NCBI GenBank assembly: GCA_002104985.1
Contig: MCGO01000051.1
Coordinates: forward strand, 1 to 64,000
Reading direction: 5' to 3'
Source: Rhizoclosmatium globosum
Taxonomy: Eukaryota > Chytridiomycota > Chytridiomycetes > Chytridiales > Chytriomycetaceae
Length of the DNA stretch: 64,000 nt
Below are positions 32,450-43,563 of this stretch, piece after piece. Numbering within the stretch: the stretch's first letter is position 1; each line of letters begins with the position of its first letter. Position numbers and translations under genes: made by a program. The notes under the pieces were generated by a model. It ran no database searches. It saw only the letters and a program-made list of their open reading frames with translations, and was not told the origin of the DNA.

Positions 32450-35245
32450 ATGGACTCAGAGTATGCACCCGCCTCCCTCATTCTTACCACACCCCTCCAA
32501 TCCTTTCAAATTCATCCAACAATTTAAATAACTAACACATCGCGCACGCAGTCTCATCAAGAAGGTCAACAAACTGCAAGATGCCTTTGCTACAGCGGGC
32601 ACATCCAACCCAATCGACCTCCCTCAAATCGTTGTTATTGGATCTCAGAGTAGTGGTAAATCCTCAGTCCTCGAGAACATTGTCGGCAAGGACTTCCTGC
32701 CACGAGGTAAAAGACGCCGTGTCTTAATATTCAACTCTATTCAAACAACAACAACGCAACAGGCGCCGGCATTGTGACTCGTCGTCCACTTGTTTTGCAG
32801 CTCATCAATCGTCCGAATTCAAAGGGCGAAGTCGGTGGCGTCGCCTTGCCCGAGGGCGAGTCTGGTGCACCAGCCGCGACGAAGGCGGTGGCGGCTCCGT
32901 CCGGTGAAATCGAAGAATGGGGAGAGTTCCTGCACCTGTGAGTATTCTGTCTAGGTCCTGCCTTCTTCGGAGTTGAATTGATGGAGTCCACGAGAGAGTT
33001 GGGACCAATGCGTGCGGGGAAACTGGGAGCGAGGATTTAACAGAGGCCGAGTTGTATACCGACGGAGTCGGTAAGATGTGTGAGCGAAGCGAACCAACAG
33101 TGCGGCATATGCGTCAACACCTTGAGTACCCACCAACCGCCCTTCGCTCAACGTAACCAATAACTAATCCCAAAAACCATACTTCAGCCCCGGCCAAAAA
33201 TTCACAGACTTCTCCAAAATCCGTGAAGAAATCGAACGCGAAACCGACAACAAAGTCGGCAAAAACGCCGGAATCTCTCCTCAACCCATCAACCTCCGCA
33301 TCTACTCCCCCAACGTCCTCACCCTCACCATGGTCGACCTCCCCGGTCTCACGAAAGTCCCCGTCGGTGACCAACCAAAGGACATTGAGAAACTCATCCG
33401 TGAAATGATCATGAAGTACATTACAAAGAATAATGCAATCATCTTGGCCGTTACCGCTGCCAACACGGATTTGGCCAATTCGGATGGTTTGAAGATGGCG
33501 AGGGAGGTTGATCCAGAGGGATTGAGAACTATTGGTGTCTTGACAAAGATTGATTTGATGGATCAAGGGACGGATGTTGTGGATATCCTTGCTGGGCGTG
33601 TTATTGCCTTGAGATTAGGTACATCTCTTGTTCTCAATTCTATTGAATCTTGTTGTGTGATACTCATGCATTCAACTTTTTAAATCAGGTTACGTCCCTG
33701 TCGTCAACCGTGGTCAACGTGATATCGATACTGGAAAGAAAATCTCAGCGTCGTTGGAAGCGGAAAAGAACTTTTTCGAAAACCACTCTTCGTACAGAAC
33801 TAGAGCTCAATACTGTGGTACCCCCTTCTTGGCTCGTAGATTGAATGTCGTAAGTACATACGTAGTATTTTAATGACTTCCCAATTTCTTACTTTCAACT
33901 CTGTCAAGATCTTGTTGCACCACATTCGTAATACCCTCCCAGAAATCAAGGCCAAGATTTCTCAGGGCTTGAACAAGTACCAAAGTGAGTTGGAGCAATT
34001 GGGAGACCCTATGGGAGACGATGATTCCAACAACGTAAGTTTCTTCTGTTGTTTTGGGGTTCTGCAGAATCTGACTTGTTTTGTTTAATAGATGAACGTT
34101 ATCCTCAACATTATCACTGAGTTCACCAGCGAATTCCGTACTGCCATTGACGGTACTTCGAGCGATATCGCTACAGACGAATTGAGTGGAGGTGCCCGTA
34201 TCAGTTTTGTTTTCCACGAAATCTTCACTGGCGCCATTCGTTCAATGGATCCATTTGCTGAGAATGCAATCAAGGATGGAGACATTCGAACTATTCTGTA
34301 CAACACATCTGTGAGTCGTCAAGAGTCTTCCTTATCCAAATGCTGAATGTCGATTGTAGGGATCCACTCCAGCTTTGTTTGTCAACACTGCTGCGTTTGA
34401 AATTCTCGTGAAGCAGCAGATCAAGCGTCTCGAGGACCCATCTTTGAAGTGTGTGGGTCTTGTGTACGACGAGCTCGTCCGTATCTTGAACAAGATTCTC
34501 CAACGTCCAGTCTTCAAGAGATTCCCAACTTTGAGGGAGCGATTCTACAACACTGTCATCAACTTTTTAAGAAGAGCTTGGGGCCAACCAACAAGCTCGT
34601 CTCTGATTTCATTGCGTGAGTTTTTTCGTGTCGTTATATCAACAGTTCTAACGTACCCATATCAGCATGGAATCCAACTTTGTCAACACAGGCCACCCAG
34701 ACTTCATCCCCGGAAACAAAGCCGCCGGCATCGCCCAAGAACGCATCGCCTCCCGCAACGCCCCCATGATGGACAAGATCCTTCCCCCCGGCCAAAAGCA
34801 ACCCGCCGCACCAAAAGACCCCCAACTCGAACTCCTCAACCAAGGCCGCGAAGAAAAGGGCTTCTTTGGAGGAATCTTTGCAGGCGGAGCCAAAAAGACA
34901 TCCAAACCAGGTGTCCTCGAGTCCCCACCTGCCGTCCTCAAAGCCTCCGCGACAAACATGTCTGAACGCGAGGCCCTCGAAACGGAAACCATCAAAGTCT
35001 TGATTCTCTCCTACTACAACATTGTGAAGCGAACTGTCGCGGACATTGTGCCTAAATCCATCATGTTGAATCTGGTTGTGCATGCGAAGGAGGACTTGCA
35101 GAGGGAGTTGTTGAGTGAGTTGTATAAGAAGGAGGTGTTTGAGGATGGGTTGAAGGAGAGTGAGGTTACGGTTGAGAGGCGGAGGGAGTGTAAGAAGATG
35201 ATTGCGGCTTTGCAGAAGAGTGAAGAGATTATCGCGTCCGTTTAA
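32450..35245 (+). CDS. VPS1: Dynamin-related GTPase, Vps1 type, 704 aa
   Basis: Membrane-fission GTPase of endosome/Golgi and peroxisome traffic in fungi. Nine exons begin with an 11-nt first exon (32450-32460, MDSD). Then come 32552-32706, 32763-32937, 33188-33618, 33689-33849, 33909-34034, 34092-34310, 34360-34615 and 34666-35245. G1 is [10 protein letters not shown]3 DLPGLTK, G4 TKID. The middle domain and a C-terminal GED ([16 protein letters not shown]) are present, with no PH or proline-rich domain. The [15 protein letters not shown] variant is Vps1- rather than Dnm1-like. A single T is missing in the T run at 34564-34568; restoring it gives exactly 705 codons. Confidence 0.93.
32938..33187 (+). 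other. Unusually long, potentially structured intron of the Vps1 gene
   Basis: At 250 nt it is three to five times longer than most introns here. It contains a perfect 7-bp hairpin with a 3-nt loop (TACCGAC-GGA-GTCGGTA, about 33056-33072) and an 8-bp inverted repeat, GAGCGAAG near 33082 and CTTCGCTC near 33142. It could hold a structured RNA, but no snoRNA box set was identified. Confidence 0.4.
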
Positions 35246-36004
35246 ATTGGCGGGATGGGTGTAAGGAGTTGTTGAATATTGGTGGGGGTGTTTGTGCATT
35301 TGGAGGCAGGTTTCATTCGTGTTATTGTGGGTGTTTTCAAATACAGTTGTGTGTGTTGAGTCAGTAGTTATAAAGAAGACTAATTTGACTGATAAAAACT
35401 TGAAGATCTTTGTCCGAATGACTGCTGAAGTTTTGGATTTTGGATGGACTGGTGTCTCACAATACCAGACGATGGTATATCCATCTGTTCACAGACTGAT
35501 TTATTTGACTTAGTGAAAGATTGTCTGGAAAGTGTAAAACTGGTTTTATACAGTTTTTAAATAATTTATGTTAGGTTAGAATCAGTCAAATGGCATTTCT
35601 TACCGGCCGTTTGCATTACACCATTCAATGCATCTCGATCTGAAGCTTATCTTGCTATAGAAGTGACTGATCCCAATGAACTGAATCCCAAGACTGTATA
35701 TCAATCAGATGTCTCGTTTTGGGGGACGTCGAGAGTTCGCAAGTTGGTTTTGAGCAGAAAAGGTGTTATCAACTGTTCTGGTGACGTTTGTACGAATGGA
35801 AACTTTGATTTGACAAAAACTGGGGAGGAGGTGGATGCGATTTATAATCGCGATAAGAAGGCTTCTACTTGAACTATTCCAATGACAACGGCAATTTGTG
35901 GCAGTACTTTGTAATAAATCCTGACAAACAAGTCACTTAATCTCCAAAATGTAGAGAGCAAATCCAGCCACATTCTTTCCGCTCTTTGCTCTCAATTGGA
36001 TGTG
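35246..36004. other. Possible gene remnant; no complete model
   Basis: A plus-strand open stretch from about 35565 to 35872 reads ESVKWHFLPAVCITPF ... YQSDVSFWGTSRVRKLVL and ends in DKKAST. It has no ATG and may be the last exon of a spliced gene, preceded by a GTTAG acceptor. The upstream open frame at 35292-35513 also lacks an ATG. The sequence GGTTAG(A/G)TTGAATCAG-like at 35573 recurs near 36715. No domain was recognised. Confidence 0.3.
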
Positions 36005-36652
36005 ATGAGCACTGAATTTGTAATTGCTCTCAAATCAGTACATGAAAAAGAGTTCGTTCTCAACATTCAAACACTTAAATCAACCAGAATGCAAACACCA
36101 AACATGACTCCAACCATGCCTACAACCTACGATCAAGACACCTACCAGCAATCTCAATCCTACTACCTGAGCCCATCACCCCCAACGCCTCCTCCATCTA
36201 AACACCAAAAGCAACGGCATCAGTGCCCAGAATGCTCACAATCATTCACAAACATCTACAACCTACGAACACACAATTCCACCGTCCACGCCGGCGACAA
36301 ACCGTACGCGTGCACACAATGTCCTGCTCGGTTTGGGAAAAGATTTAACCTGAAACGGCATGAAGTCGTACATGAAGCTGAAGGGAGTAATAAATTTGTG
36401 TGTGGTGAATGTGGGAAGGGGTTTTCGCAGAAGGGACACTGGCGGGGACATGTTGTTCAGAAGCATGGTGGTGTTGGGTTGGATGCAGTTAACTTGGAGA
36501 GGAATGTGAAGAAGGAAGTTGTGGAAGAGGTTGTTGGACGGAGGTCAACGGTTGAAGCTTTTACTTGGAGGTGCGAGACGTGTGAATGTACCTTTACATC
36601 AAGAGGTGGATTAGAGTTTCATTGTGTTATCAGTTCATGCTTAGAAAACTAA
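36005..36652 (+). CDS. C2H2 zinc-finger protein, 215 aa
   Basis: Single exon. The ATG at 36005 is the first in frame; a later Met (MQTPNM) could also start the protein. After a Thr/Pro/Gln/Ser-rich N-terminus come three C2H2 fingers: CPECSQSFTN... with H-x4-H, CTQCPARFGK... with H-x3-H, and CGECGKGFSQ... with H-x4-H. A fourth, CETCECTFTSRGG..., ends in Cys (C2HC). A linker like HAGDKPYAC joins fingers 1 and 2. Probably a DNA-binding nuclear regulator; its targets are unknown. Confidence 0.8.
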   Translation: MSTEFVIALKSVHEKEFVLNIQTLKSTRMQTPNMTPTMPTTYDQDTYQQSQSYYLSPSPPTPPPSKHQKQRHQCPECSQSFTNIYNLRTHNSTVHAGDKPYACTQCPARFGKRFNLKRHEVVHEAEGSNKFVCGECGKGFSQKGHWRGHVVQKHGGVGLDAVNLERNVKKEVVEEVVGRRSTVEAFTWRCETCECTFTSRGGLEFHCVISSCLEN

Positions 36653-37399
36653 AAGGAGATTCTATTTTATATCCCACGATTGCCACAGTTGAAGGCGTAG
36701 AACGTAATACTTAAGGTTAGGTTGGAATCAGTCAAATGACATCGTTCCAGAGTTCAAACTAAGTAAATACAAGTCTTCATATTCTCGTTCATCCATGTTG
36801 CGAGAAATTGAAAGCCTCGCTCACACTTTGGAAGTAGTTTCGTAATAGAGATAAACATATTTGATAAGATCATCAAGTTTGCTTCTTGTAAGCTTATTTT
36901 TATAAGGACCCTTGTGAATATCTAACTTCAAATATTTGACTGCGAAACGCAAACCTTGAAGATGTCAACATCAAAAGTCAAAAAATATCACGTTAAGCGA
37001 CTTTGGCTCAGGGCTCTCGAAGCTCTTTCGTTTTGCATCATTTCTAACGAGTCCCGGAATTGATTTGTACACAATTATCGGCAATTGTCAATCCAAAGCA
37101 ACCGAAGAAGCCGAGATTATTAGACAGCCAAACTAGACCTGCTTGCTGAACCAGTCAAATAGTCGTTGGCATTCTTATTATAATGGACATCGTGATTGAC
37201 ACCTATTTTCAGTTGCATTAACTTCAAGTACCTTCCCACCTGCAGACCATTTATTGAGAAAGTAATCCATAACTTTCAAACATCGTAGTTCTGGAATCCT
37301 GTTCTGAAAGTGATTCATTTGGATGGGATGAGGCTTCAAGAACTACTAACTACTAACTTCAAAACACCGTCTACAAAAGCCTGATGAAGCCTGCGACGT
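36653..37399. other. No recognisable gene
   Basis: AT-rich spacer between the C2H2 gene and repeat copy C. It contains a short repeat of 35573-35600 near 36715-36740 and otherwise no supported feature. Confidence 0.5.
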
Positions 37400-37734
37400 A
37401 AGGAGTGTAGAGAGTATCATCAAATCTAACAGAACAATGTATAAATAGAAAGTAGATTGAAAAACAAACAGGATCCATAGCCTCATAGCCAGGGCGAAGA
37501 AAAAGATTCCTTTCAATGGAACCTGGAGATCCAAGAAAGAGAGATTCCACTTTACCCAATGTCTCTTCTCCTGAAGACTCCACCGTGCCATCATGGTGTT
37601 GTAGAAGTGGTAGTACCTCCAAAAGGCCCTTTTGCTAAATGCGACCAAGTCTCAAAGTACAGTGTTATCGGTGCTAGTATTGAATCGTAATGACAGAAGG
37701 AAAACAGTGTGAGGCAGCTCGTGAAAGAGTGAGT
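37400..37734. repeat. Dispersed repeat, copy C (internally deleted)
   Basis: Matches 530-1000 and 7495-7985 at both ends but lacks the central part corresponding to about 570-760. As in copy A, it runs directly into the CCAAT/TATA block and the hairpin array. Confidence 0.75.
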
Positions 37735-38370
37735 GGATCCAGACATTCTGACAATTCTGTGGTTGAGTCAGCGAATACTTAGGCGAAGACAAGGAGTGTC
37801 GCTGTGTCTTACAGTTACCGCATAGAAGATTTCGATGGTCAAATTCGATGGATGAAGAGACTGATACGATACTTGGAAACGTGACCGTCTGTGTTGTGTT
37901 TGCAGACTAGAACACAGCACAACAACACACCCTCTCCTAGACTCCTGCGATCAAAATCTTGAAGTCGAAGCAAAAGAGATTGTGGATTGTGTATCAAGTT
38001 GATCCGGTCCTTCAACTTTGTGGTTCTGGACAAACACGGTCTGATGTTGACGCTGGAAGGTATTTGACGCGTCTATTTGAAGCAATCTAGAACTTCAACG
38101 CTGAGGATGGCTGGAGAAACGAGTGAGGCGGATGGTGGTAAGGAAGGAAGCTGTTGATTGGGATCGAAACCTGTTATGGGGGAACAGTCTGCCTCAAAGC
38201 GCCGGGCGCTCCCGTTTTTTCCTTCACAATGCGCGTTTGTTTACGTGCGCAAAAAAGCGCAAAAAAGGCAGCCAATCAGATTGCGCGTGGAGATGGCTGG
38301 GAAAGATTTCTTGCTTTTGGGCAAAAAACAGGAATTGTCAGGTTTTTTTCCTTTAAATAGTGGACGTACC
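37735..38370 (+). promoter_or_regulatory. Second copy of the CCAAT/TATA-like block
   Basis: Homologous to 1005-1560. CCAAT lies at 38272-38276 and TTTAAATAG at 38352-38360, the same spacing as at locus 1 within one base. GTGGACGTACCACC follows. Conservation of element spacing against indels elsewhere supports a promoter role. Confidence 0.45.
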
Positions 38371-38589
38371 ACCCCTCTTCAACTTTCATGAAACTGGAAC
38401 TCTCTCCTCTTCCTCCATTCTCTGGCTCAGCACCTACCCTCGGCTCTTCGCAAGATCTTCTGATTGGCTCTACCATGACGCAAGCTCGGCTTCGGACCTC
38501 TGGTTCTCTCCATAGCTACTCGGCTCGGCCTCGGACCATCGGATCCCTTCAAGTGGACTTGTCCAAGACCATCCCGCATCAACATCAGA

Positions 38590-39450
38590 CTGTGGTCCCC
38601 GTCTCCAGGATACTGAGTGGATCAATTGCGTAGGGTCCCTCAGCTCCGCCTCCAGGGTTCACGTGTTGCACTGAGGGGTGGTGGACACTCAGTGCAGACG
38701 CGTGAAGAAAGCGGATTTGTGAACTGTTTGGGAGTGGGGTCATCCTGCACCATTCTTTCCTCGCCGAGCCCTACCACAACCACCTTGGCTTCAACTTCAA
38801 GATTGGGATCGCAAAGCGGTATATATTCATCATTTTGTATGTCTACCTGGCTACTAATTAATCTTGAACACAGAATCTACTCCATACCTACTCAACTCGG
38901 CCTCAGACCATCGAATTCTTTCAAGCAGACGCGTCCAAGACCATCCAGCATCAACATCAGACTGTGGTCCCCGCCTCCAGGATACTGAGTGGATCAATTG
39001 CGTAGGATCCCTCAGCTCCGCCTCCAGGGTTCACGTGTCGCACTGAGGTGGTGGGCAACACTCAGTGCAGACACGTGAAGAAAGCGGATTTGTGAACTGG
39101 GCAGAAGTGGGTTCGGCCCACGCTGTCCTTTCTTCGCCGAGCCCTACCACAACCAACAGGCAAGATCGGGATTCGAGACAATGGATTTTGGTATACGTTT
39201 ATTGAATGCTCAGTAATGTTATTGAATTTTCCTTAACATCAGCGTGGTTCCCCGCCTCCAGGATACTGAGTGGATCAATTGCGTAGGATCCCTCAGCTCC
39301 GCCTCCAGGGTTCACGTGTCGCACTGAGGGGTGGGCAACACTCAGTGAAGACGCGTGGAAAATGGGATTTGTGAACTGTTTGGGAGTGGGGTCATCCCGC
39401 ACCATTCTTTCCTCGCCGAACCCAACCACAACCACCTCGACAGCTTCAAT
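38590..39450 (+). repeat. Three-unit tandem array with a conserved hairpin (locus 2)
   Basis: Stems lie at 38668-38675/38688-38695, 39040-39047/39061-39068 and 39321-39328/39341-39348; the last has one terminal mismatch. Loops are 12-13 nt and GU-rich. The stem extends outward as TTCACG(U)G pairing with CGCGTGAA in units 1 and 3. Each unit begins at CCGCCTCCAGGATACTGAG or GTCTCCAGG and ends with CCCTACCACAACCA or CCCAACCACAACCA. Locus 1 has different outer-stem bases that still pair, which supports selection on RNA structure. Confidence 0.75.
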
Positions 39451-39837
39451 GGATCGCAGCAAATACACATCGCCATCATCAAAGTGTGGTCTCCCGCCTA
39501 TAGGAAGTTGAGGAGCGTGGGCCTCGTCCCGCATAGACTTCTTCCTTGCTGGCTGGCCACAGGCAACACAAAATCCGGTATTCAGTAGGAAAATATTCTG
39601 TCTTGGGTATACTGAGTCATTCTATCCCAATAAACACGCATTTTATGCCCATTTATTCTATTCACATTCAAACTGCCAATTGAATGGATAAAAAAACTGC
39701 CAATCAAATGGATCAAAAATTTATGAAGGTGCATGGTTGAAAAGAAAGCTATCGGCAAAGTGAGTTTATTTCGGCTGGCATCCAAAACCAGAAGCAAGAT
39801 ACAATATGATCGATTATTAGACAAAGCAACCACGTAT
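39451..39837. other. No recognisable gene
   Basis: Spacer from the end of the hairpin array to the stop codon of eS8. It presumably contains the eS8 3' UTR on the minus strand. Confidence 0.5.
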
Positions 39838-40905
39838 TTAGTGCTTTCCCTTGGAACGAATCTTCTTCAAGTAGAAGTCCAACTCTCTTCCCTCAAGAAC
39901 GTAACCATCGCAACGACCAGACTGACCTGGGCGGGATGAGATTCTGGCCAAAACACGTCCAGTAACGAACTGGTCATCAATAGCCTGCTCAACCTTGAAA
40001 CCCTCCTTGCGCTCAGCAATCTTACGGGTGAGGTGGTTGGAACGGGTCTTGTTGATGTCCTCGTTTCCTTCAGTTGGCTTCTTTCCACGACGACCGATTG
40101 GGGCAGCGTAGTGAGACTCGTACCACTGACGGAATGGGGTGGCATCAATCTCAACAATGGCTCCCTTGACGAGAGTGTTGGTACGGACCAACTCGTTGTT
40201 GGTGGAGTTGTACTTGACGGAGATGACACGGCACTTGCGGGTGGTCTGCTCAGATCCCCAAGCGAAGTTTCCTGTGTTAAGGTTGTTAGTTCAGAAGGTT
40301 TTCAGTTCATTGAATACAAAATACACACCGGCTTCAAGACGGAGAGCACGGAACTTGGTGTTTCCACCACGGACACGAACAGTGTGGATACGCTTAGCAC
40401 CGATCTTGGTGTTGGCAGCCTGACGACCCAACTCGAACTTTCTCTTCTTGCGGTAGTGGGCACGCTTGGCACCGGTAGCGTTACGCTTGTGTCTCGAGTC
40501 TCTGCTGATACCCTAAAACACGCCGATTTAGTCGATTGTCGTTTGAGGGTGTGTTGGTTTGAGAGTGTTGAGTTCAGGTTGTTCGTTTGAGTTTCCTCTC
40601 CCTCCCTCAATCCGGCTCTGATGCTTCCATCCACAATCACTATATCCAGTTTGAGTTTGATAACGTATCGCTCCGTTTCGAGGGGTGTCGTATCAGTGGC
40701 GGTCAGAGTTGACAGAGAAGGACATGTTGTTTTGAGCCCCCTTCAACTTCCTCCAACTGAGTCCATCGCCATCATCAGACCCTCCAACCCCTCCAAACTG
40801 ATAATAACGATCCGTATGATGCTGATGGTTCAGGTGTAGGTCGTTTCGATGCGTATTGAGGTAGTGATGGGTGGCGGTGGTGGAGGCAGCATGAGGCCGT
40901 ACCAT
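39838..40905 (-). CDS. RPS8: 40S ribosomal protein eS8 (RPS8), 206 aa
   Basis: Structural protein of the small ribosomal subunit. The body is in exons 40329-40512 and 39838-40271 (57-nt intron): [50 protein letters not shown], ending [10 protein letters not shown]. The start codon is not in these exons. The best candidate is ATG at 40903-40905, followed at once by GTACGG, which splices through a 390-nt intron to GGTATCAGC and gives [10 protein letters not shown]. An ATG alone in exon 1 is common in RPS8 genes. Total 207 codons including the stop. The body is certain; the first exon is inferred. Confidence 0.93.
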
Positions 40906-41257
40906 TTTCAACAAGTCAAAAAAGGCTGTTCATCAACGAACAACTAACAGACTTCGTGCGAGTTACGAACTTGTTTACTTGTCTATTCCTTGTAGCCTTA
41001 TTAAATGAAGATTGATACAATTTTACCATTACAGGCTGCTTGAGTACCTGTTGACCTTCCTCATATTCCTCCGTCAAATGCACGATTTTGACGATCAAGA
41101 ACTCGTGGCGTCTACCAATTACGAATGCTTCGTGGATAATGTTACAACTGATGATATTAAAAGGAACAGTTCTTGTCTCGTGAACTAGAAATTAAGACGA
41201 TATCTGCTCTATACAACACCGTTTATTTTATCGATTCATTATACATCAGTATGGAAC
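40906..41257. other. No recognisable gene
   Basis: Spacer upstream of eS8, presumably its promoter, and 3' flank of the minus-strand gene at 41258. Confidence 0.5.
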
Positions 41258-41765
41258 TTAAAAACGAGGAATGATGCCCTTTCCAATGGGCATAGGGTGA
41301 CCCTTATCAGTGGTTCTCCACACGATGGTTCCACCTCCTTCTCTTTCCAAGATTTGCATATCCACCAAATTCCTGAGAATACTGATCGCATCTGGAGTAT
41401 TGTGCACGTTCACCTTGTCGCTGGCGGGCACAAAGTACTTGATGACATCAATGACTTCAGCCTGCTCGAACTTCCTGCTAGGATCGACCAGTGTTGCGAC
41501 ATATCTGAACGGCTTCCCACTTGTTCTTCTTTTTTGGCCATGCTTTCAAACGACCATCTGGAAGGAAGGCGCCACCATTAGCTTCAATATCTCTGCGATA
41601 CAGTTCGCGGGCAAGGATGTCAATGTACGGCGAATCAAAGTCCTTTGGAACTTTGAAGGCATAGAGTTCTGAGGATCCAGTAACTGGCGTTGATTGGTTG
41701 GACTCGAGGAGGGCGTCGAGGGTTTCGGTTGTTTGTAATGTGATCTGAGCTTGGACTTCGGGCAT
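41258..41765 (-). CDS. Unknown protein Y1 with winged-helix-like C-terminus, one frame break
   Basis: The ATG at 41765 opens MPEVQAQITLQTTETLDAL. The frame is also open upstream (MIWWREDF from 41810) but without a better start. Core motifs are KVPKDFDSPYIDILARELY and DGRLKAWPKKKNKWEA. Near 41497 the frame breaks: the sister protein Y2 has two more residue-defining bases there, and translation continues as RYVATLVDPSRKFEQAEVID ... ILREGGGTIVW-like sequence to HPMPIGKGIIPRF. The tail with alternating helices and a GGGTIVW hairpin resembles a winged helix. No family name is offered. Confidence 0.5.
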
Positions 41766-41981
41766 CTTTTGAGATTGAGTTTTTGTGAAATCTTCCCGCC
41801 ACCAAATCATCTCTTTATCTTTCAGTGGCGCTGTGGATAAGTATCTGAACTTTAGCGACAAATCGTGGGCTTCCTCGTTTCCGTTGCCAAATCGTGGGTC
41901 GTTTGGCTGCTCAGCCACTCTTGCTTCAAAAGAAGATGTGTGGACAGCCACAATTTTTAACACTTAAAACTCAAAACCAAT

Positions 41982-42659
41982 ATGTCTTGTTGCGGTTTCT
42001 TTTCATCGTCCATCGCACCGTCTGCCTCCGCTTCTCGATTGACGGTTATCGACAACTTCCCTTCTGAGAAGATCGAAAGTCCAGCCTATGTTCCAGCTTC
42101 AAACAAACATGTGTTCACTATTGAAGATCTAACTCCAGTCGCTTCAATTGATAGCACTGCCATTGACGCAACACTGATGTCGACAACTGATCTTGCTTCG
42201 GCCTTGGCAACCCTCAATGGAACCATTTCATACGAGCGCACAGAGACTTTCAAGTTCAATCCAGATGTGTTTCCAAAAGATTTTGAGTCCGTATATCGAG
42301 AATGTTGCACGCGAGCTGTATGCGAGAAACATCATCAAGAATAAGGGCCAGATCAGTCACGACGGTCGCCTCAAGAAATGGCCACCAAAGAAGAAGCATT
42401 GGGAAGCAATCATTCGGTATATTGCAACTTTGATCCAACCAAGAGAAGAGCCTTACGAACAAAGTGAAATTCTTGTTGTATCAATTACTTTGCACCAGAC
42501 TCAAGCAAACCTGTCCATTCCGTTAGTCCCACAGTTTTTGTCACGAATATGGTCATGATGGGGATTTTGGAGCGTGAGATGGGAGGTTCTCGATTGTGGC
42601 GACGTGTTGGAACCAAACATCCAATGCCTTTGGGGAAGGGGATCATGCCAAACTTTTGA
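41982..42659 (+). CDS. Unknown protein Y2, paralogue of Y1, frame-broken
   Basis: Starts MSCCGFFSSSIAPSASASRL. It shares with Y1 the blocks VFPKDFES-PYIENVARELY, DGRLKKWPPKKKHWEA, RYIATLI and, at the end, GILEREMGGSRLW and HPMPLGKGIMPNF. The frame breaks twice: at about 42292, where two bases are missing between GAGTC and CG, and near 42480. Y1 and Y2 are transcribed away from each other with about 215 bp between their likely starts, so they arose by inverted duplication. The breaks are at different places in the two genes. Confidence 0.45.
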
Positions 42660-42720
42660 TAATATCTCAATATTTAAATAGAATTCTATTTACTTTCCTT
42701 CATTTAATTTGTCCCTTATC

Positions 42721-43563
42721 ATGGTGTCACTGCTGACGTTTCCACAAGAGCTTCTGGACGAGATCGTTCGACGTCTCGATGCTGCATCCGTCGTTCGCTT
42801 TTGCAGAGCAGTTCCACAACTCAATCACATTGCAGAGACGATTGTGGGAACTGGCCAGCTTCTTCGTCTCAAGATCAGTCGAACTTGGCCAAATTTGATC
42901 ATCACTTCAGATTCAGCACCTCGTTTTGCCTCGGAGATCTACGAAGAAGAAGTAAAGGACCTCACTACATTGGTCACTCGCTTCCACGGATATACAAAGC
43001 TTTACGTTGGGGACTTGGAACAAACTAAGCACATTCCTGCGTTCTGTGCCCTAGCCTCTCAAAACATACAAATAGACGGACAACTGAATTCAGAGAATAT
43101 TCGAGTCTGGGCTGATCACATTGTAGCCAACAAAAAGCGAGTCCTTGAGATTAGTTTCTTCAACTTGTACGACAAACCAATATCCTGGGTGGAAAGTACA
43201 GCTGAAGCTCTAGCATCTTTAGAGATTATGTCCGATTCATTGGCCAGAATTGACCCGTTTGCGATAATCTTCCATGGCTCAACATGGGCTCTTGCCAACC
43301 TCAAACTCCAATCCTGCCGCCAAATGCACACATTGACGTTCAGATTGATGGCGACGGAATGTCTTCCTCCAGATTCATTGGCGACTGCACTAACGGGTAT
43401 TCCAAACTTAAGTGTCTTCAATTTTGACGCAATTTGGGCTGATGCTGGAATGGAACCTGTCATAGACATGGCTGAAACTATGCGGAATACTAATATCAAA
43501 ACTATCACTATAAAGAGGCCTGAAGATGTTGAGGCCGATGAAGCGGAAGAGGTTGAGCATTAA
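42721..43563 (+). CDS. F-box-like family protein P8, 280 aa, probably truncated
   Basis: The ATG at 42721 gives MVSLLTFPQELLDEIVRRLD, then RFCRAVPQLNHIAET and TWPNL, the family's F-box-like start. LRR-like segments follow. Translation stops at TAA (43561-43563). The same frame then continues without further stops as VMEKAGFKYEIIDSIEYW to a second TAA at 43627-43629. Those residues fit the conserved C-terminus of relatives (for example LMEAGF ... GWWY), so the first stop is probably a recent nonsense change. A missing indel pair is less likely. Confidence 0.72.
   Translation: MVSLLTFPQELLDEIVRRLDAASVVRFCRAVPQLNHIAETIVGTGQLLRLKISRTWPNLIITSDSAPRFASEIYEEEVKDLTTLVTRFHGYTKLYVGDLEQTKHIPAFCALASQNIQIDGQLNSENIRVWADHIVANKKRVLEISFFNLYDKPISWVESTAEALASLEIMSDSLARIDPFAIIFHGSTWALANLKLQSCRQMHTLTFRLMATECLPPDSLATALTGIPNLSVFNFDAIWADAGMEPVIDMAETMRNTNIKTITIKRPEDVEADEAEEVEH

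Noticed and set aside
40681..40800. Possible C/D-box snoRNA in the eS8 intron (TGATGA and CTGA boxes)
   Set aside because: No canonical terminal stem adjoining the boxes and no guide sequence that I could match to rRNA.
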